DNA from: an uncultured Clostridia bacterium
GTDB taxonomy: Bacteria > Bacillota > Clostridia > Christensenellales > UBA1242
Assembly: GCA_930990515.1 (NCBI GenBank)
Contig: CAKNPS010000004.1
Location: 62,001-126,000, forward strand
Length of the DNA: 64,000 nt
Direction: 5' to 3'
This document shows, in pieces, positions 7,611-15,732 of this stretch. Every line of letters starts with the position of its first letter. Within the stretch, counting starts at the first letter, position 1. The position numbers were made by a program, and so were the translations under genes. A model generated the notes under the pieces. It had not been told where the DNA came from, ran no database searches, and was given only the letters and a program-made list of their open reading frames with translations.

Positions 7611-8626
7611 ATTTAACACTTGATGAGATAACTGAATATGCATTAAAGTTAGGTTTACCAAAATTTCGTGGTAAACAAATTTTTGATGCACTCTACAAGG
7701 CAAAAACTCTTGACGAAATTTCAAATTTATCAAAAGATATTAAAGAAAAAATTAAAAATGACTATCCAAATTGGGAGATTGTCAAACTTTTGGAAAGTAA
7801 AGATGGGACAAAGAAGATGGCTCTTAAACTTTCAGATGGAAGTTTGGTGGAGAGTGTTCTTCTTTCCTATAAATATGGCAACACGGTTTGCGTTTCCACA
7901 CAAGTTGGTTGTCGTATGGGCTGTAAATTTTGTGCTTCCACAATCGGAGGACTTAAAAGAAATTTATCGGCTGGCGAAATTCTCCTTCAAGTTTTAATAT
8001 ATAACAAAATTTTGGGTGGCACGGAAAAAGAGAGAAAAGTGACAAATGTTGTCTTGATGGGGTGTGGAGAACCACTTGATAACTATGACAATGTCACCAA
8101 GTTTTTAAAATTAGTTTCCAGTGAAAACGGACTTAATATTAGTGAAAGAAACATCTCTCTTTCCACTTGCGGACTTGTGGAAAAGATTAGAAAACTTGCA
8201 GATGATGGCTTCAAAGTCACACTCACAATTTCTTTGCACGCACCAAATGATGAAATAAGAAAAAAGATTATGCCGGTTGCCAATGCCTATAAAATTAAAG
8301 ATATTTTGTCTGCTTGCGATTATTATTTTGATAAAACTGGCAGACGCGTTATTTTTGAATATGCACTCGTTGAAAATATCAATTCAAGCGAAGAAAATAT
8401 CAAAGAACTTGGAAAACTTTTGAAAGGAAGAAGTTGCCTTGTGAACTTCATTCCGCTTAACTCCATTAAAGAACAAAATTTAATGGGCGTTGCAAGAAAA
8501 AGAGCATACTTTCTATCTTCACTTTTAGAAAAAGAAGGGGTAAATTCCACAGTCAGACGAACAATGGGAGAAGATATTGAAGGTGCATGCGGACAACTTC
8601 GCAACAAACTTGGAGGAGCGGTATGA
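7601..8626 (+). CDS. rlmN: 23S rRNA (adenine-C2) methyltransferase RlmN
   Basis: RlmN is a radical-SAM enzyme that methylates C2 of A2503 in 23S rRNA and A37 of some tRNAs. The 341-residue protein has the CxxxCxxC cluster motif in GCRMGCKFCAS near residue 110, the conserved GCGEPLDNYDN block and the C-terminal catalytic Cys in EDIEGACGQL. It starts within the end of fmt, and its TGA overlaps the rsgA start (ATGA). In many Firmicutes rsmB lies between fmt and rlmN; here it is absent. Confidence 0.96.
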   Translation: MLLDLTLDEITEYALKLGLPKFRGKQIFDALYKAKTLDEISNLSKDIKEKIKNDYPNWEIVKLLESKDGTKKMALKLSDGSLVESVLLSYKYGNTVCVSTQVGCRMGCKFCASTIGGLKRNLSAGEILLQVLIYNKILGGTEKERKVTNVVLMGCGEPLDNYDNVTKFLKLVSSENGLNISERNISLSTCGLVEKIRKLADDGFKVTLTISLHAPNDEIRKKIMPVANAYKIKDILSACDYYFDKTGRRVIFEYALVENINSSEENIKELGKLLKGRSCLVNFIPLNSIKEQNLMGVARKRAYFLSSLLEKEGVNSTVRRTMGEDIEGACGQLRNKLGGAV

Positions 8627-9459
8627 TTGGATTAGTTCTAAAAAAAAATGCCGACAAGTTTACTGTGGAAGTGGAAGATAAAAAATTTATTTGCCAAGCA
8701 CGCAACTTGAAAGAACAAGGGATTTTTGTAGGCGACAAAGTGGAAGTTAATGGCGATGTGATTGAAAAAGTGTTACCACGAAAAAATGTTCTTATTCGTC
8801 CACCACTTGCCAATTTAGATAAAATGATAATTGTGATTGCCAAAGCCCCAAAACCAGATTTTCTTCTTGTTGATAAACTTTTGATTTTTTGCACACTTAA
8901 CGAGATTGAACCACTTTTATGCATCAACAAAAGCGACCTAGGAGAAAATTTTGTTGAAGAAGTCATTAAAAATTATGAAAAAGCCACAAAAATTGTTGTG
9001 ATTTCCACACTTGACGACACAGTTTTTGACCTTAAAAAAGAAATTAAAGGAATAACTGCGCTTGCTGGACAAAGTGCTGTTGGGAAATCTTCCATTATTA
9101 ATGCTCTTTTAAAAGAAAATGTGGCAAAAATTGGAAATTTCAGTAAGAAAGTGGAACGCGGGAAACAAACCACTCGTCTTGTTGAACTATATGAGATTGA
9201 AAAAGGAAATTATCTTGCGGACACGGCGGGTTTTTCTAAACTTGATGAAAGGTTATTAAATGTTGATGAATATGAATTAAGAAAATATTATCCAGAATTT
9301 ATTGCTCCTTCGCATAATTGTAAGTATAAAAGTTGCTTACATTTATCTTCAAAAGATTGCGGTGTCTGCTCTGCCGTTAAAAATGGAGAAATAAGCAAAT
9401 TAAGGTATGAAAACTATAAAATTTTGCAAGAAAACATAAAAAACATAAAAAGATTTTGA
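8623..9459 (+). CDS. rsgA: Ribosome small-subunit GTPase RsgA
   Basis: The start is the ATG at 8623, preceded by GGAGG and overlapping the rlmN stop; a longer upstream frame is not needed. The 278 residues give an N-terminal OB-fold, a circularly permuted GTPase (NKSD before the P-loop GQSAVGKSS, then DTAGFS) and a C-terminal zinc finger with C-x4-C-x-H-x5-C spacing in CKYKSCLHLSSKDC. RsgA assists late 30S maturation. In the usual Firmicute order prpC and prkC lie between rlmN and rsgA; both are missing here. Confidence 0.95.
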   Translation: MIGLVLKKNADKFTVEVEDKKFICQARNLKEQGIFVGDKVEVNGDVIEKVLPRKNVLIRPPLANLDKMIIVIAKAPKPDFLLVDKLLIFCTLNEIEPLLCINKSDLGENFVEEVIKNYEKATKIVVISTLDDTVFDLKKEIKGITALAGQSAVGKSSIINALLKENVAKIGNFSKKVERGKQTTRLVELYEIEKGNYLADTAGFSKLDERLLNVDEYELRKYYPEFIAPSHNCKYKSCLHLSSKDCGVCSAVKNGEISKLRYENYKILQENIKNIKRF

Positions 9460-9553
9460 TTTTTTCTTAATATTTGCTAAAATAAAATTTGTAATTAATT
9501 TTAATTTATTTTATGAAAAGTAAATTGGAAGTTTGTTTATAAAAGGATTTATT

Positions 9554-10222
9554 ATGAAAAGAGTTGTTGATGTGGCGGTTTCAACTGACCCAATTGAAGA
9601 TTATCAAAACATTGTTGAATATGCAAAGGAATTGCAAGGTTATGCTGATTTTCTTCATTGCGACATTATGAATGAAAATTTTGTTGATAAAAACACATTT
9701 GACTATAATGTTGTGAAATCAATTAATAGTGCAAGTGGAATTATGCTTGATTGTCATTTGATGGTTGACGAACCAGCAAACGAAGTTTCAAAATATATTG
9801 ATGCAGGGGCAAACATTATCACTCTTCACTATGAAGCCTTTGATGATAAAGATATGCTGGCAGAAGTGATAAGTTATATTAAGAAAAATTGGATATTGGC
9901 AGGGCTCAGCATCAAACCTTCCACACCATTCAAAGAAATTCGTGCATTTGCTTATAATGTTGATGTGATTTTGGTGATGGGAGTTGAACCTGGCTCAAGT
10001 GGTCAAGAAACCATGTCAGAAACCTATGACAAAGTGGCTGAAATAAATAAATTTAAACAAGACAACAACCTAAACTTTAAAATAGAGTTTGATGGTGGCG
10101 TGAATGAAAAAAATGCCGAGAAACTGCGAGAACTCGGCGTGGATATTTTGGTTTCAGGCTCTTATGTTTACAAGGCAAAAGATAGAGTCAAAGCAATAAA
10201 ATTTTTGAAAGGGTTAGAATAA
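9554..10222 (+). CDS. rpe: Ribulose-phosphate 3-epimerase, divergent
   Basis: I chose the ATG at 9554, with AAAGGA upstream. The 222-residue TIM barrel keeps the epimerase metal ligands in HCD (strand 2), DCHLM (strand 3) and EFDGGV (strand 7), plus the phosphate loop VEPGSSGQ, where most enzymes have VNPGFGGQ. It interconverts ribulose-5-phosphate and xylulose-5-phosphate in the pentose phosphate pathway. The opening VDVAVST replaces the common IAPSIL, so a related phosphosugar substrate cannot be excluded. It lies 94 nt after rsgA, its conserved neighbour. Confidence 0.85.
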   Translation: MKRVVDVAVSTDPIEDYQNIVEYAKELQGYADFLHCDIMNENFVDKNTFDYNVVKSINSASGIMLDCHLMVDEPANEVSKYIDAGANIITLHYEAFDDKDMLAEVISYIKKNWILAGLSIKPSTPFKEIRAFAYNVDVILVMGVEPGSSGQETMSETYDKVAEINKFKQDNNLNFKIEFDGGVNEKNAEKLRELGVDILVSGSYVYKAKDRVKAIKFLKGLE

Positions 10223-10226
10223 AATT

Positions 10227-10877
10227 ATGCAACAAAAGATTAAAGTTATTGTTTTTGATTTTGATGACACGCTATATACTAGTGAAAATGTTTGGGGAAA
10301 TCTTTATAGTTATACAATAAATATTTTAGAGAAATTTCTTTCAATTGATGAGTCAAAAAGAATACTTGAAGAAAGTATACTTATGAGTAAAGGAAAAATA
10401 AATTTTAATATGATTACTTCAGTATTACAGCAAAATGGTTATGATGCAAAAAAATTTGTTAAAAATATTGCCCAAACTATTTATATGCACACAGGTAAAG
10501 TTGAAGTAATCCCAAATGAGTTTTTGCAGGAATTATCTAAAAAATATACATTATATTGCGTTTCAATGTCAGATAAAACATATTTAAATTATTATTTTGA
10601 TAAATATAAAATAAATAAAACTTGTTTTAAAGAAATTTTGTCTGCAAATATTGTTGCAAAAGATAAGACAAAAGTGCCAGTGTTAAAGAAAATCATAAAA
10701 AAGGAAGGGATTTCCCCTTCAGAACTTTTGATGGTGGGAGATAGTTATTCTCACGATATTATGCCAGCAATTAAAGTTGGGGCTCAGACCTTCCATTTCA
10801 ATCAAAAAAATTTTAATCAAATTTATGATTATTTTACGGAAAATGGCATTTTAGATTGTGAAAAATTTAAAAAGTGA
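10227..10877 (+). CDS. HAD-family phosphatase
   Basis: The 216-residue protein has the HAD catalytic motif VFDFDDTLY at residues 8-16 (nucleophile Asp and acid Asp), a helical cap, a Lys in KDKTKVPVLKK and motif IV GDSYSHDI. This is the architecture of subfamily I hydrolases that dephosphorylate small phosphometabolites. The substrate cannot be read from the sequence. It follows rpe by 4 nt and is probably co-transcribed, so a sugar phosphate is a fair guess. Confidence 0.85.
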   Translation: MQQKIKVIVFDFDDTLYTSENVWGNLYSYTINILEKFLSIDESKRILEESILMSKGKINFNMITSVLQQNGYDAKKFVKNIAQTIYMHTGKVEVIPNEFLQELSKKYTLYCVSMSDKTYLNYYFDKYKINKTCFKEILSANIVAKDKTKVPVLKKIIKKEGISPSELLMVGDSYSHDIMPAIKVGAQTFHFNQKNFNQIYDYFTENGILDCEKFKK

Positions 10878-11150
10878 TTATCTTATATCTTGAGTAAATT
10901 CATTTAACCCTTTTTCAAATTGCTCTTTGGATGCAGGGTCCAGCATAAACAAAAGTCCAAAAAGTTGACCGACATGAAGTTTTTCTTCATTGACGATGTC
11001 GATCAATGTTTTTTTATAAGTTGTATCCGTTGATGAAGCGATATGTTTTTCATACTGAATGATGGCATCAAGTTCGCCGATAATGTCAAGCCTTGTTTGT
11101 TGAGCCAAAGTGTTCACACTTGAGCTTTCAAGCGAGTAAAAATTTCTCAT
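10878..11150 (-). CDS. Short ferritin-like protein, encapsulated-ferritin type
   Basis: The 90-residue protein consists of two helices carrying a half-site of iron ligands: Glu26 and Glu34/His36 in the first helix (ELDAIIQYEKH) and Glu56 with His59 in the second (NEEKLH). True ferritins have four helices, so this length implies that a dimer forms the iron site, as in encapsulated ferritin-like proteins. I infer iron storage or oxidation. No encapsulin shell gene is in the window, so cargo status is untested. GGAG precedes the ATG. It converges on the HAD gene with no intergenic gap. Confidence 0.7.
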   Translation of the reverse strand: MRNFYSLESSSVNTLAQQTRLDIIGELDAIIQYEKHIASSTDTTYKKTLIDIVNEEKLHVGQLFGLLFMLDPASKEQFEKGLNEFTQDIR

Positions 11151-11263
11151 ATATTTCTCCTTTCTTTTTTTATATATGAAGATAGATTTTTCCTTGCCAC
11201 TTTTGTTTGATAGGAGAAAAGGGAAAATAACATAAATTTTTTATTAGATTTTAAATACATAAA

Positions 11264-11280
11264 AGGTGAAAACTTCACCT
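11264..11280. repeat. Perfect palindrome overlapping a promoter
   Basis: Seven bases (11264-11270) are repeated in inverse at 11274-11280 around a three-base spacer. The right half ends on the first base of the -10 box TAAAAT (11280-11285) of the next gene, so it may be an operator rather than a terminator. Confidence 0.6.
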
Positions 11281-11291
11281 AAAATAATAAT

Positions 11292-11486
11292 ATGTATTTT
11301 AATTATCACGCCAAAGTCAAAAGACTTATTAGAGAAGGAAAAGCAATAGGATATGAATTTTTAAAGTCTTATCACAACATTTCGCCTTGTATACTTATTT
11401 ATTTTAAGGACGAAAAACCTATGCCGATACGAGAAGACTATTTTGATGAATATATAAAACTTTTAAAAGAATATGATGTTTTTTAA
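11292..11486 (+). CDS. Small conserved-type hypothetical protein, 64 aa
   Basis: The protein begins MYFNYHAKVKRLIREGKAIG and contains PCILIYFKDEKPMPIRE. I recall similar short proteins in clostridial genomes but no function. It is soluble and mixed alpha/beta, with no cysteine pair or signal peptide. TAAAAT at 11280-11285 lies 6 nt before the ATG with no ribosome-binding site, so the mRNA may be leaderless. A palindrome overlaps that promoter. It is monocistronic, upstream of the SAM riboswitch. Confidence 0.7.
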   Translation: MYFNYHAKVKRLIREGKAIGYEFLKSYHNISPCILIYFKDEKPMPIREDYFDEYIKLLKEYDVF

Positions 11487-11544
11487 AGTTTTTTTACTTT
11501 ATTGAATAAAATTTTTTAGTTTTAATTTTATTTTATAATTTTAG

Positions 11545-11573
11545 TTGCAATTTAGTTAGAATCGTATTATAAT
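11545..11573 (+). promoter_or_regulatory. Promoter of the SAM riboswitch operon
   Basis: TTGCAA at 11545-11550 and TATAAT at 11568-11573 are separated by 17 bp. The transcript should begin near 11580, at the base of the riboswitch P1 stem. Confidence 0.8.
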
Positions 11574-11580
11574 AATATTA

Positions 11581-11709
11581 TCCATAAAGAGTGTGCGAGG
11601 GACTGCCCCGTTGACCACACAGCAACCTGATTTTTCAAGGTGCTAAAGGCAGACCGATGGAAGTATATACGAGTTTAAAACCATCGGTGACGATGGTTTT
11701 TCTTTTTCT
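11581..11709 (+). promoter_or_regulatory. SAM-I-clan riboswitch with transcription terminator
   Basis: The core matches the SAM-I clan: GAGGGACTGCCCC, then a TTGA turn, GCAACC and GGTGCTAA in order. P1 pairs 11581-11585 with 11657-11661; GTGTG (11591-11595) pairs with CACAC (11616-11620). The expression platform is clear: 11653-11660 can pair with 11681-11688 (anti-terminator), or 11677-11686 pairs with 11691-11700 before TCTTTTT (terminator). The P1 3' strand overlaps the anti-terminator, so SAM binding should cause termination. It precedes metK, the expected target. The CTGCC/GGCAG complementarity (11603-11607, 11648-11652) may be an extra pseudoknot, so the exact subclass (SAM-I or SAM-I/IV) is uncertain. 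Confidence 0.88.
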
Positions 11710-11748
11710 CTTGCTCTCTTTTTGGAAATTTAAATTAAAAGGAGAGTT

Positions 11749-12501
11749 ATGAAAAACAAAATCATTTTACATTTGCCACACTCAAGCACAAAACTTCCAA
11801 GATTCTATAAAAGACGGAAAAAGTTTGTATCTAAAGAGAGAATAGAAAAATTTAATTTTGCAATGACTGATTTATATACAGACCAACTTTTTTCTTTCAA
11901 AAAATATAAATATGTAAAAGCAAAAGTTTCTCGTATTGTTTGTGATGTGGAAAAATTTTTAGATGACGAAAAAGAAACAATGGCAAAGTTTGGACTAGGT
12001 GTGATTTACAATAAAACCGAAATGGGAGAAAAATTATTAAAAATAGATGACAAATATAGAAATTTTGTGGTAAATAAATATTATATTAAACACCATAAGA
12101 AACTAGATAGTGTGGTGACAAAAAATCTTAAAAAGCATAAAGTTATACTGATAGATTGTCATTCCTTTTCGCAAGATATTATCATGGACGAAAAGTTGAG
12201 AAAAGAACTTCCTGACATTTGCATTGGTGTGGAAGAAAAGTATAGAAGTGAAAAGTTGCTCACTTTTACAGTTGATTATTTTAATGCCTTTGGCTATACT
12301 GTTAAAATGAATTATCCCTATGTTGGAAGTATGATACCAGACTGTTTAATGAACATTGACGAAAAAAATTTTTACTCAATAATGATTGAAATAAATAGAA
12401 AGATTTACTTAAATAACACAAAAAAATCAAAAAATTTCAAAAATTTAAAGAAATTAATTAATTTTTACTTAAATTTTTTAAAAAATATGGAGGAATTATG
12501 A
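11749..12501 (+). CDS. N-formylglutamate amidohydrolase family protein
   Basis: The 250-residue protein has the family's metal-site pattern: LHLPHSS near the start (His), DCHSF in the middle (Asp/His) and a final IEINR segment. Known members hydrolyse N-formylglutamate or related N-acyl amides with zinc. No other histidine-degradation gene is present. Here it is the first gene behind a SAM riboswitch and overlaps metK by 4 nt, so its role is tied to SAM or methionine supply. The substrate is unknown; a formyl- or acyl-amino acid in methionine salvage is speculation. GGAGAG precedes the ATG. Confidence 0.8.
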   Translation: MKNKIILHLPHSSTKLPRFYKRRKKFVSKERIEKFNFAMTDLYTDQLFSFKKYKYVKAKVSRIVCDVEKFLDDEKETMAKFGLGVIYNKTEMGEKLLKIDDKYRNFVVNKYYIKHHKKLDSVVTKNLKKHKVILIDCHSFSQDIIMDEKLRKELPDICIGVEEKYRSEKLLTFTVDYFNAFGYTVKMNYPYVGSMIPDCLMNIDEKNFYSIMIEINRKIYLNNTKKSKNFKNLKKLINFYLNFLKNMEEL

Positions 12502-13592
12502 AAAAAGTAGAAACAAGCGAAAGTGTAAATATTGGACACCCTGACAAAACTTGCGACTATATTGCCGATGCTTTTTTAGATGAGGCTTTATCACAAGATA
12601 AAGATAGTCAAATGGCGGTTGAATGTGCCATTAAAAATGACAAACTTTTCATTTATGGAGAAGCAACAACAAAGGCAAAAATAGATTACGAAAAAATTGC
12701 AAAAGAGATTTTAAAGAAAATAGGCTACAAAAATGAATTTAAAATTATTAAAGAGATAAGTGAGCAAAGTCCTGATATTAGGCAGGCCGTTGTGCAAAAA
12801 GAACTCAAAGCAAACGACCAAGGAATGGTGTATGGTTATGCCACAAATGAAACAAAAGAATTTATGCCACTTCCAATTATGGTTGCTCATGATTTAATGC
12901 GTGAATATGAAAATTTTAGACAAAAAAATTTCAATCTCTTCTTTGCTGATGCCAAAAGTCAAGTTTCGGTTATCTATGAAGATGATGTTCCTAAAAGTTT
13001 CCATACAATTTTAGTGAGTGTTTCTCATTCTGAAAAATTAGATTATGATAAATTAAAGGAAATGATAAAAAAGAATGTCATCGACAAAGTTTTAGAGAAG
13101 TATTCTAAATATAAATCAAAAAACACACAAATTTTAATTAATCCAAGTGGAAAATTCACAATTTGGGGAAGTTTTTCTGATAGTGGCTGTGTTGGCCGAA
13201 AAATTATTGTTGATACTTATGGTGGAGTGGCAAGAGTTGGCGGTGGTTGCTTTAGTTCCAAAAATGCCACAAAAGTTGATAGGTCTGGGGCATATTATGC
13301 ACGCTATGTTGCCAAAAATATTGTGGCAAATAAACTTGCTGATAGGTGTGAAGTTTCACTTTCTTTTGCTATAGGCTATGCTGAACCAATCGCCATCAAT
13401 ATTGAGTGTTTTGACACAAACAAAGTGCCTATGGAAGAAATTGAAAACTTTGTTAAGCGAAATTTCAATTTCAAAGTTTCCAATATTATTAAAGAATTAG
13501 ATTTATTAAAACCAATCTATAAAAATACTGCGTGCTACGGACATTTTGGAAATCCAAACTATCCTTGGGAAGTGACTACGCCAAGATTATAA
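12498..13592 (+). CDS. metK: S-adenosylmethionine synthetase, short divergent form
   Basis: MetK makes SAM from methionine and ATP. Conserved parts include ESVNIGHPDK near residue 8, ANDQGMVYGYA, VDTYGG and TKVDRSGAYYAR. At 364 residues it is shorter than the usual 380-400. The phosphate loop reads FSSKN where most bacterial enzymes have FSGKD, so a normally conserved Gly and Asp are replaced. The frame is intact and the catalytic Lys and the DRS element remain, so activity is likely. GGAGG precedes the ATG; it overlaps the upstream gene and is controlled by the SAM riboswitch. Confidence 0.92.
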   Translation: MKKVETSESVNIGHPDKTCDYIADAFLDEALSQDKDSQMAVECAIKNDKLFIYGEATTKAKIDYEKIAKEILKKIGYKNEFKIIKEISEQSPDIRQAVVQKELKANDQGMVYGYATNETKEFMPLPIMVAHDLMREYENFRQKNFNLFFADAKSQVSVIYEDDVPKSFHTILVSVSHSEKLDYDKLKEMIKKNVIDKVLEKYSKYKSKNTQILINPSGKFTIWGSFSDSGCVGRKIIVDTYGGVARVGGGCFSSKNATKVDRSGAYYARYVAKNIVANKLADRCEVSLSFAIGYAEPIAINIECFDTNKVPMEEIENFVKRNFNFKVSNIIKELDLLKPIYKNTACYGHFGNPNYPWEVTTPRL

Positions 13593-13645
13593 AGAATGTG
13601 AAATAAAATTAATTTAAAAATTCAGTTGCAATTATTATTAAAATG

Positions 13646-13674
13646 TTGTTAAAAAATTTTGTTAATGTTATAAT
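13646..13674 (+). promoter_or_regulatory. Promoter of lipoprotein gene
   Basis: TTGTTA at 13646-13651 and TATAAT at 13669-13674 are separated by 17 bp. A second candidate -10, TAATAT at 13687-13692, lies 5 nt before a GTG that is in frame with the gene. Confidence 0.7.
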
Positions 13675-13699
13675 GTAAGTGTAATTTAATATAGGTTGT

Positions 13700-13708
13700 G
13701 GGGGGGGG
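13700..13708 (+). repeat. Poly-G tract (9 G) at the lipoprotein start
   Basis: Nine consecutive Gs end one base before the ATG at 13710. GTG at 13698 is in frame with that ATG only while the tract length stays congruent to nine modulo three. Confidence 0.9.
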
Positions 13709-13709
13709 A

Positions 13710-14813
13710 ATGAGTAGAACAAAGAAAATTCTAATCAGTGTTTTTGGTGTTGTTTGTATGCTACTTATTGGTATTACATTAACTGCTTGTGGTGGCGGAA
13801 ATACTCAGCCATCAAAAGAAAGTTATGAAATTACCTATTCTGATGGCGAGTGGTATGATTTTACAAATAGGACTATAAGGCAAACTGAAGGAGAAATTGC
13901 AACATTTACACTTGAAAATGAACCATTCATTCAAATTGATAAGGTTTATGCTAATCAAATTGAATGCACAAAAGGCGAAGATGGAACATATTCTTTCACA
14001 ATGCCAGCGGAAGATGTTTTGATTACTGTGACATATATTGATGCTCCAGAAATTTTGGAAGCAAGATATGGAATGATATGGGCAGTTGCTCCATCAACAA
14101 TAACAACAGCAAAAGAGGGAGATTCGAGTTTTATTGCAAATCAAAATTTTAGAGTTGATTTTGGAGAACAGGGAATTTATCATAAAATTAATACAGAAGG
14201 GTATTTGTCAGAAATTGAGATAATTTCAACCAATGAGTCTGTAATTCCATTAAGTGCAATTTCAGGTGTAAATTCTACAGATGATGCGGTAATATATGAG
14301 TGTTATTTTAGTATTGATTTAACTCAAGTTTCAGTTGGAACAACAACTTTAGTTTTTATTGAGAAAGAACATGATAGAATAATTTCTAAAACAATCAATG
14401 TTGTGCCTTATGGAGAAGCAATGCCAAATGAACTTTGGGAAGTTTCAGTTACAGTTGATTTAAGCGATATTGAACGCACTGAATATAAAGATAAGAATTT
14501 CCGTATTTTCTTTAGCGATGAAAGTGGAGAATATGTTTATGGTAGTATATATTCAGAAACGCAATTTGAAGATTTCATTTGGGAAGATTTAGAAGATGGA
14601 AAAATAACTTTTACATTTGATTATAATCCTGACCATAAATTCACAGTTGATGTTGCTTATGAATATTATGTTGAAGATTTTCAAGATTATAGATATAACA
14701 ATTTCACAATCGACCGTGGAGCGGAAGAAGATGGCGAAGTGAAATTTGATTTTAATGGTGACAATGTGGAAGTTTCCTTCAATACTTCAAATCTTGCTGA
14801 AGAAATTGTTTAA
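13710..14813 (+). CDS. Putative surface lipoprotein, 367 aa
   Basis: A lipoprotein signal peptide is clear: basic MSRTKK, a hydrophobic stretch and lipobox LTAC followed by GGG, so the mature protein should be anchored to the outer face of the membrane. The rest is acidic and beta-rich with no catalytic motif. Residues 40-110 (DGTYSFTMPAEDVLITVTY) resemble the short beta modules found in repeat surface proteins, and a similar TMPAED-like element occurs in the large surface protein at 48.7 kb. The function is unknown. A nine-G tract overlaps the initiation region, so expression may be phase-variable. Confidence 0.75.
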   Translation: MSRTKKILISVFGVVCMLLIGITLTACGGGNTQPSKESYEITYSDGEWYDFTNRTIRQTEGEIATFTLENEPFIQIDKVYANQIECTKGEDGTYSFTMPAEDVLITVTYIDAPEILEARYGMIWAVAPSTITTAKEGDSSFIANQNFRVDFGEQGIYHKINTEGYLSEIEIISTNESVIPLSAISGVNSTDDAVIYECYFSIDLTQVSVGTTTLVFIEKEHDRIISKTINVVPYGEAMPNELWEVSVTVDLSDIERTEYKDKNFRIFFSDESGEYVYGSIYSETQFEDFIWEDLEDGKITFTFDYNPDHKFTVDVAYEYYVEDFQDYRYNNFTIDRGAEEDGEVKFDFNGDNVEVSFNTSNLAEEIV

Positions 14814-14837
14814 ATTGAAATCTTAAGATAAAAAAAC

Positions 14838-14865
14838 AAAAGCATCAAAATTTTGATGCTTTTAT
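14838..14865. terminator. Bidirectional terminator
   Basis: A perfect stem, AAAAGCATCAAAA with its inverse complement, has T/A runs on both sides. It lies between the convergent lipoprotein and MarR genes and can serve both. Confidence 0.85.
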
Positions 14866-14892
14866 TTAATTTTTAAAGTGTATTTTTTTACA

Positions 14893-15360
14893 CTAAATGG
14901 TGTTACGAGCACTTTTCTTTTTCTTTGATGGTTTGAAAACTTTATCAATTAGAACATCTAAGACTTTGTCCATCTTTTTTACTTCATCTTTTTCAAGAGA
15001 TTTTTCAATGTTATTTAAAATCATTTCTCCATAATTTGCTTTACTACCATAGAATTTATAAAATTTATCTGTTGGCACTAGGCGATATTCTCGCCCATCT
15101 TTCTTGCTCTTCTCTTTTTTAATATAGTCTTTTTTGATAAGTTGTTTAACTTTATATGTTGCATTTGGAGAAGAAATATCAAGGAAAGTGGCAAATTCAG
15201 AAATTGTTGGATTATCTAAAAGATAAATACATTCAAGGCAAAAATAGTCAGAAGATGAAAGACTGTCATCGGTTTTGTCTTTCAACCCTTTGAAAACATT
15301 TTTATAAACCATCAATTTGAAATTTTTGTAGATGCAGTCGAGTTTATTTTTTGTTCTCAA
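14893..15360 (-). CDS. MarR-type winged-helix regulator
   Basis: The 155-residue protein shows a winged helix at residues 45-100 (NPTISEFATFLDISSPNATYKVKQLIKKDYI, then the wing KSKKDGREYRL) flanked by dimerising helices, as in MarR regulators. It ends in a basic tail (KPSKKKKSARNT). The start is TTG at 15360, with GGAGGG about 7 nt upstream; no ATG fits as well. The ligand and targets are unknown. It is convergent with the phase-variable lipoprotein gene and not obviously in an operon. Confidence 0.8.
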   Translation of the reverse strand: MRTKNKLDCIYKNFKLMVYKNVFKGLKDKTDDSLSSSDYFCLECIYLLDNPTISEFATFLDISSPNATYKVKQLIKKDYIKKEKSKKDGREYRLVPTDKFYKFYGSKANYGEMILNNIEKSLEKDEVKKMDKVLDVLIDKVFKPSKKKKSARNTI

Positions 15361-15732
15361 TTCTTTTCCCTCCGTTTAATATTTTACCACAACAGTGTTT
15401 TTAAAAGCAAGTAAAAAGTGAATTAATTTAAAATTTTTAACTAAATTTATTTATTTAAGTATGATATAAAAATTAGCAAAAAAATATTTTGGTAACTTAT
15501 ATAATTGGTTCATATTAAATTAAAATTCGAAATATTTATAAAATTTTAACATTCATAAATGCTTATTTCATATTGTTGTCTAAACAAAATCACTTTAAAC
15601 ATTATAATTTTAAAAATTCATAACCTAATTGCCAAAAAGCAAGAAGAGTTGATAGAATGTGCTAAAACAAAGAGAACTGTGTTACTTTGTTTATTTTTAA
15701 CCATTAGATTTATTTATTACAAAATTATTAAC
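15361..15732. other. Gene-free AT-rich spacer
   Basis: The stretch between the MarR gene and the tRNA terminator is very AT-rich. It holds the MarR ribosome-binding site at its left edge. I see no reading frame, RNA gene or convincing repeat in the rest. Confidence 0.6.
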
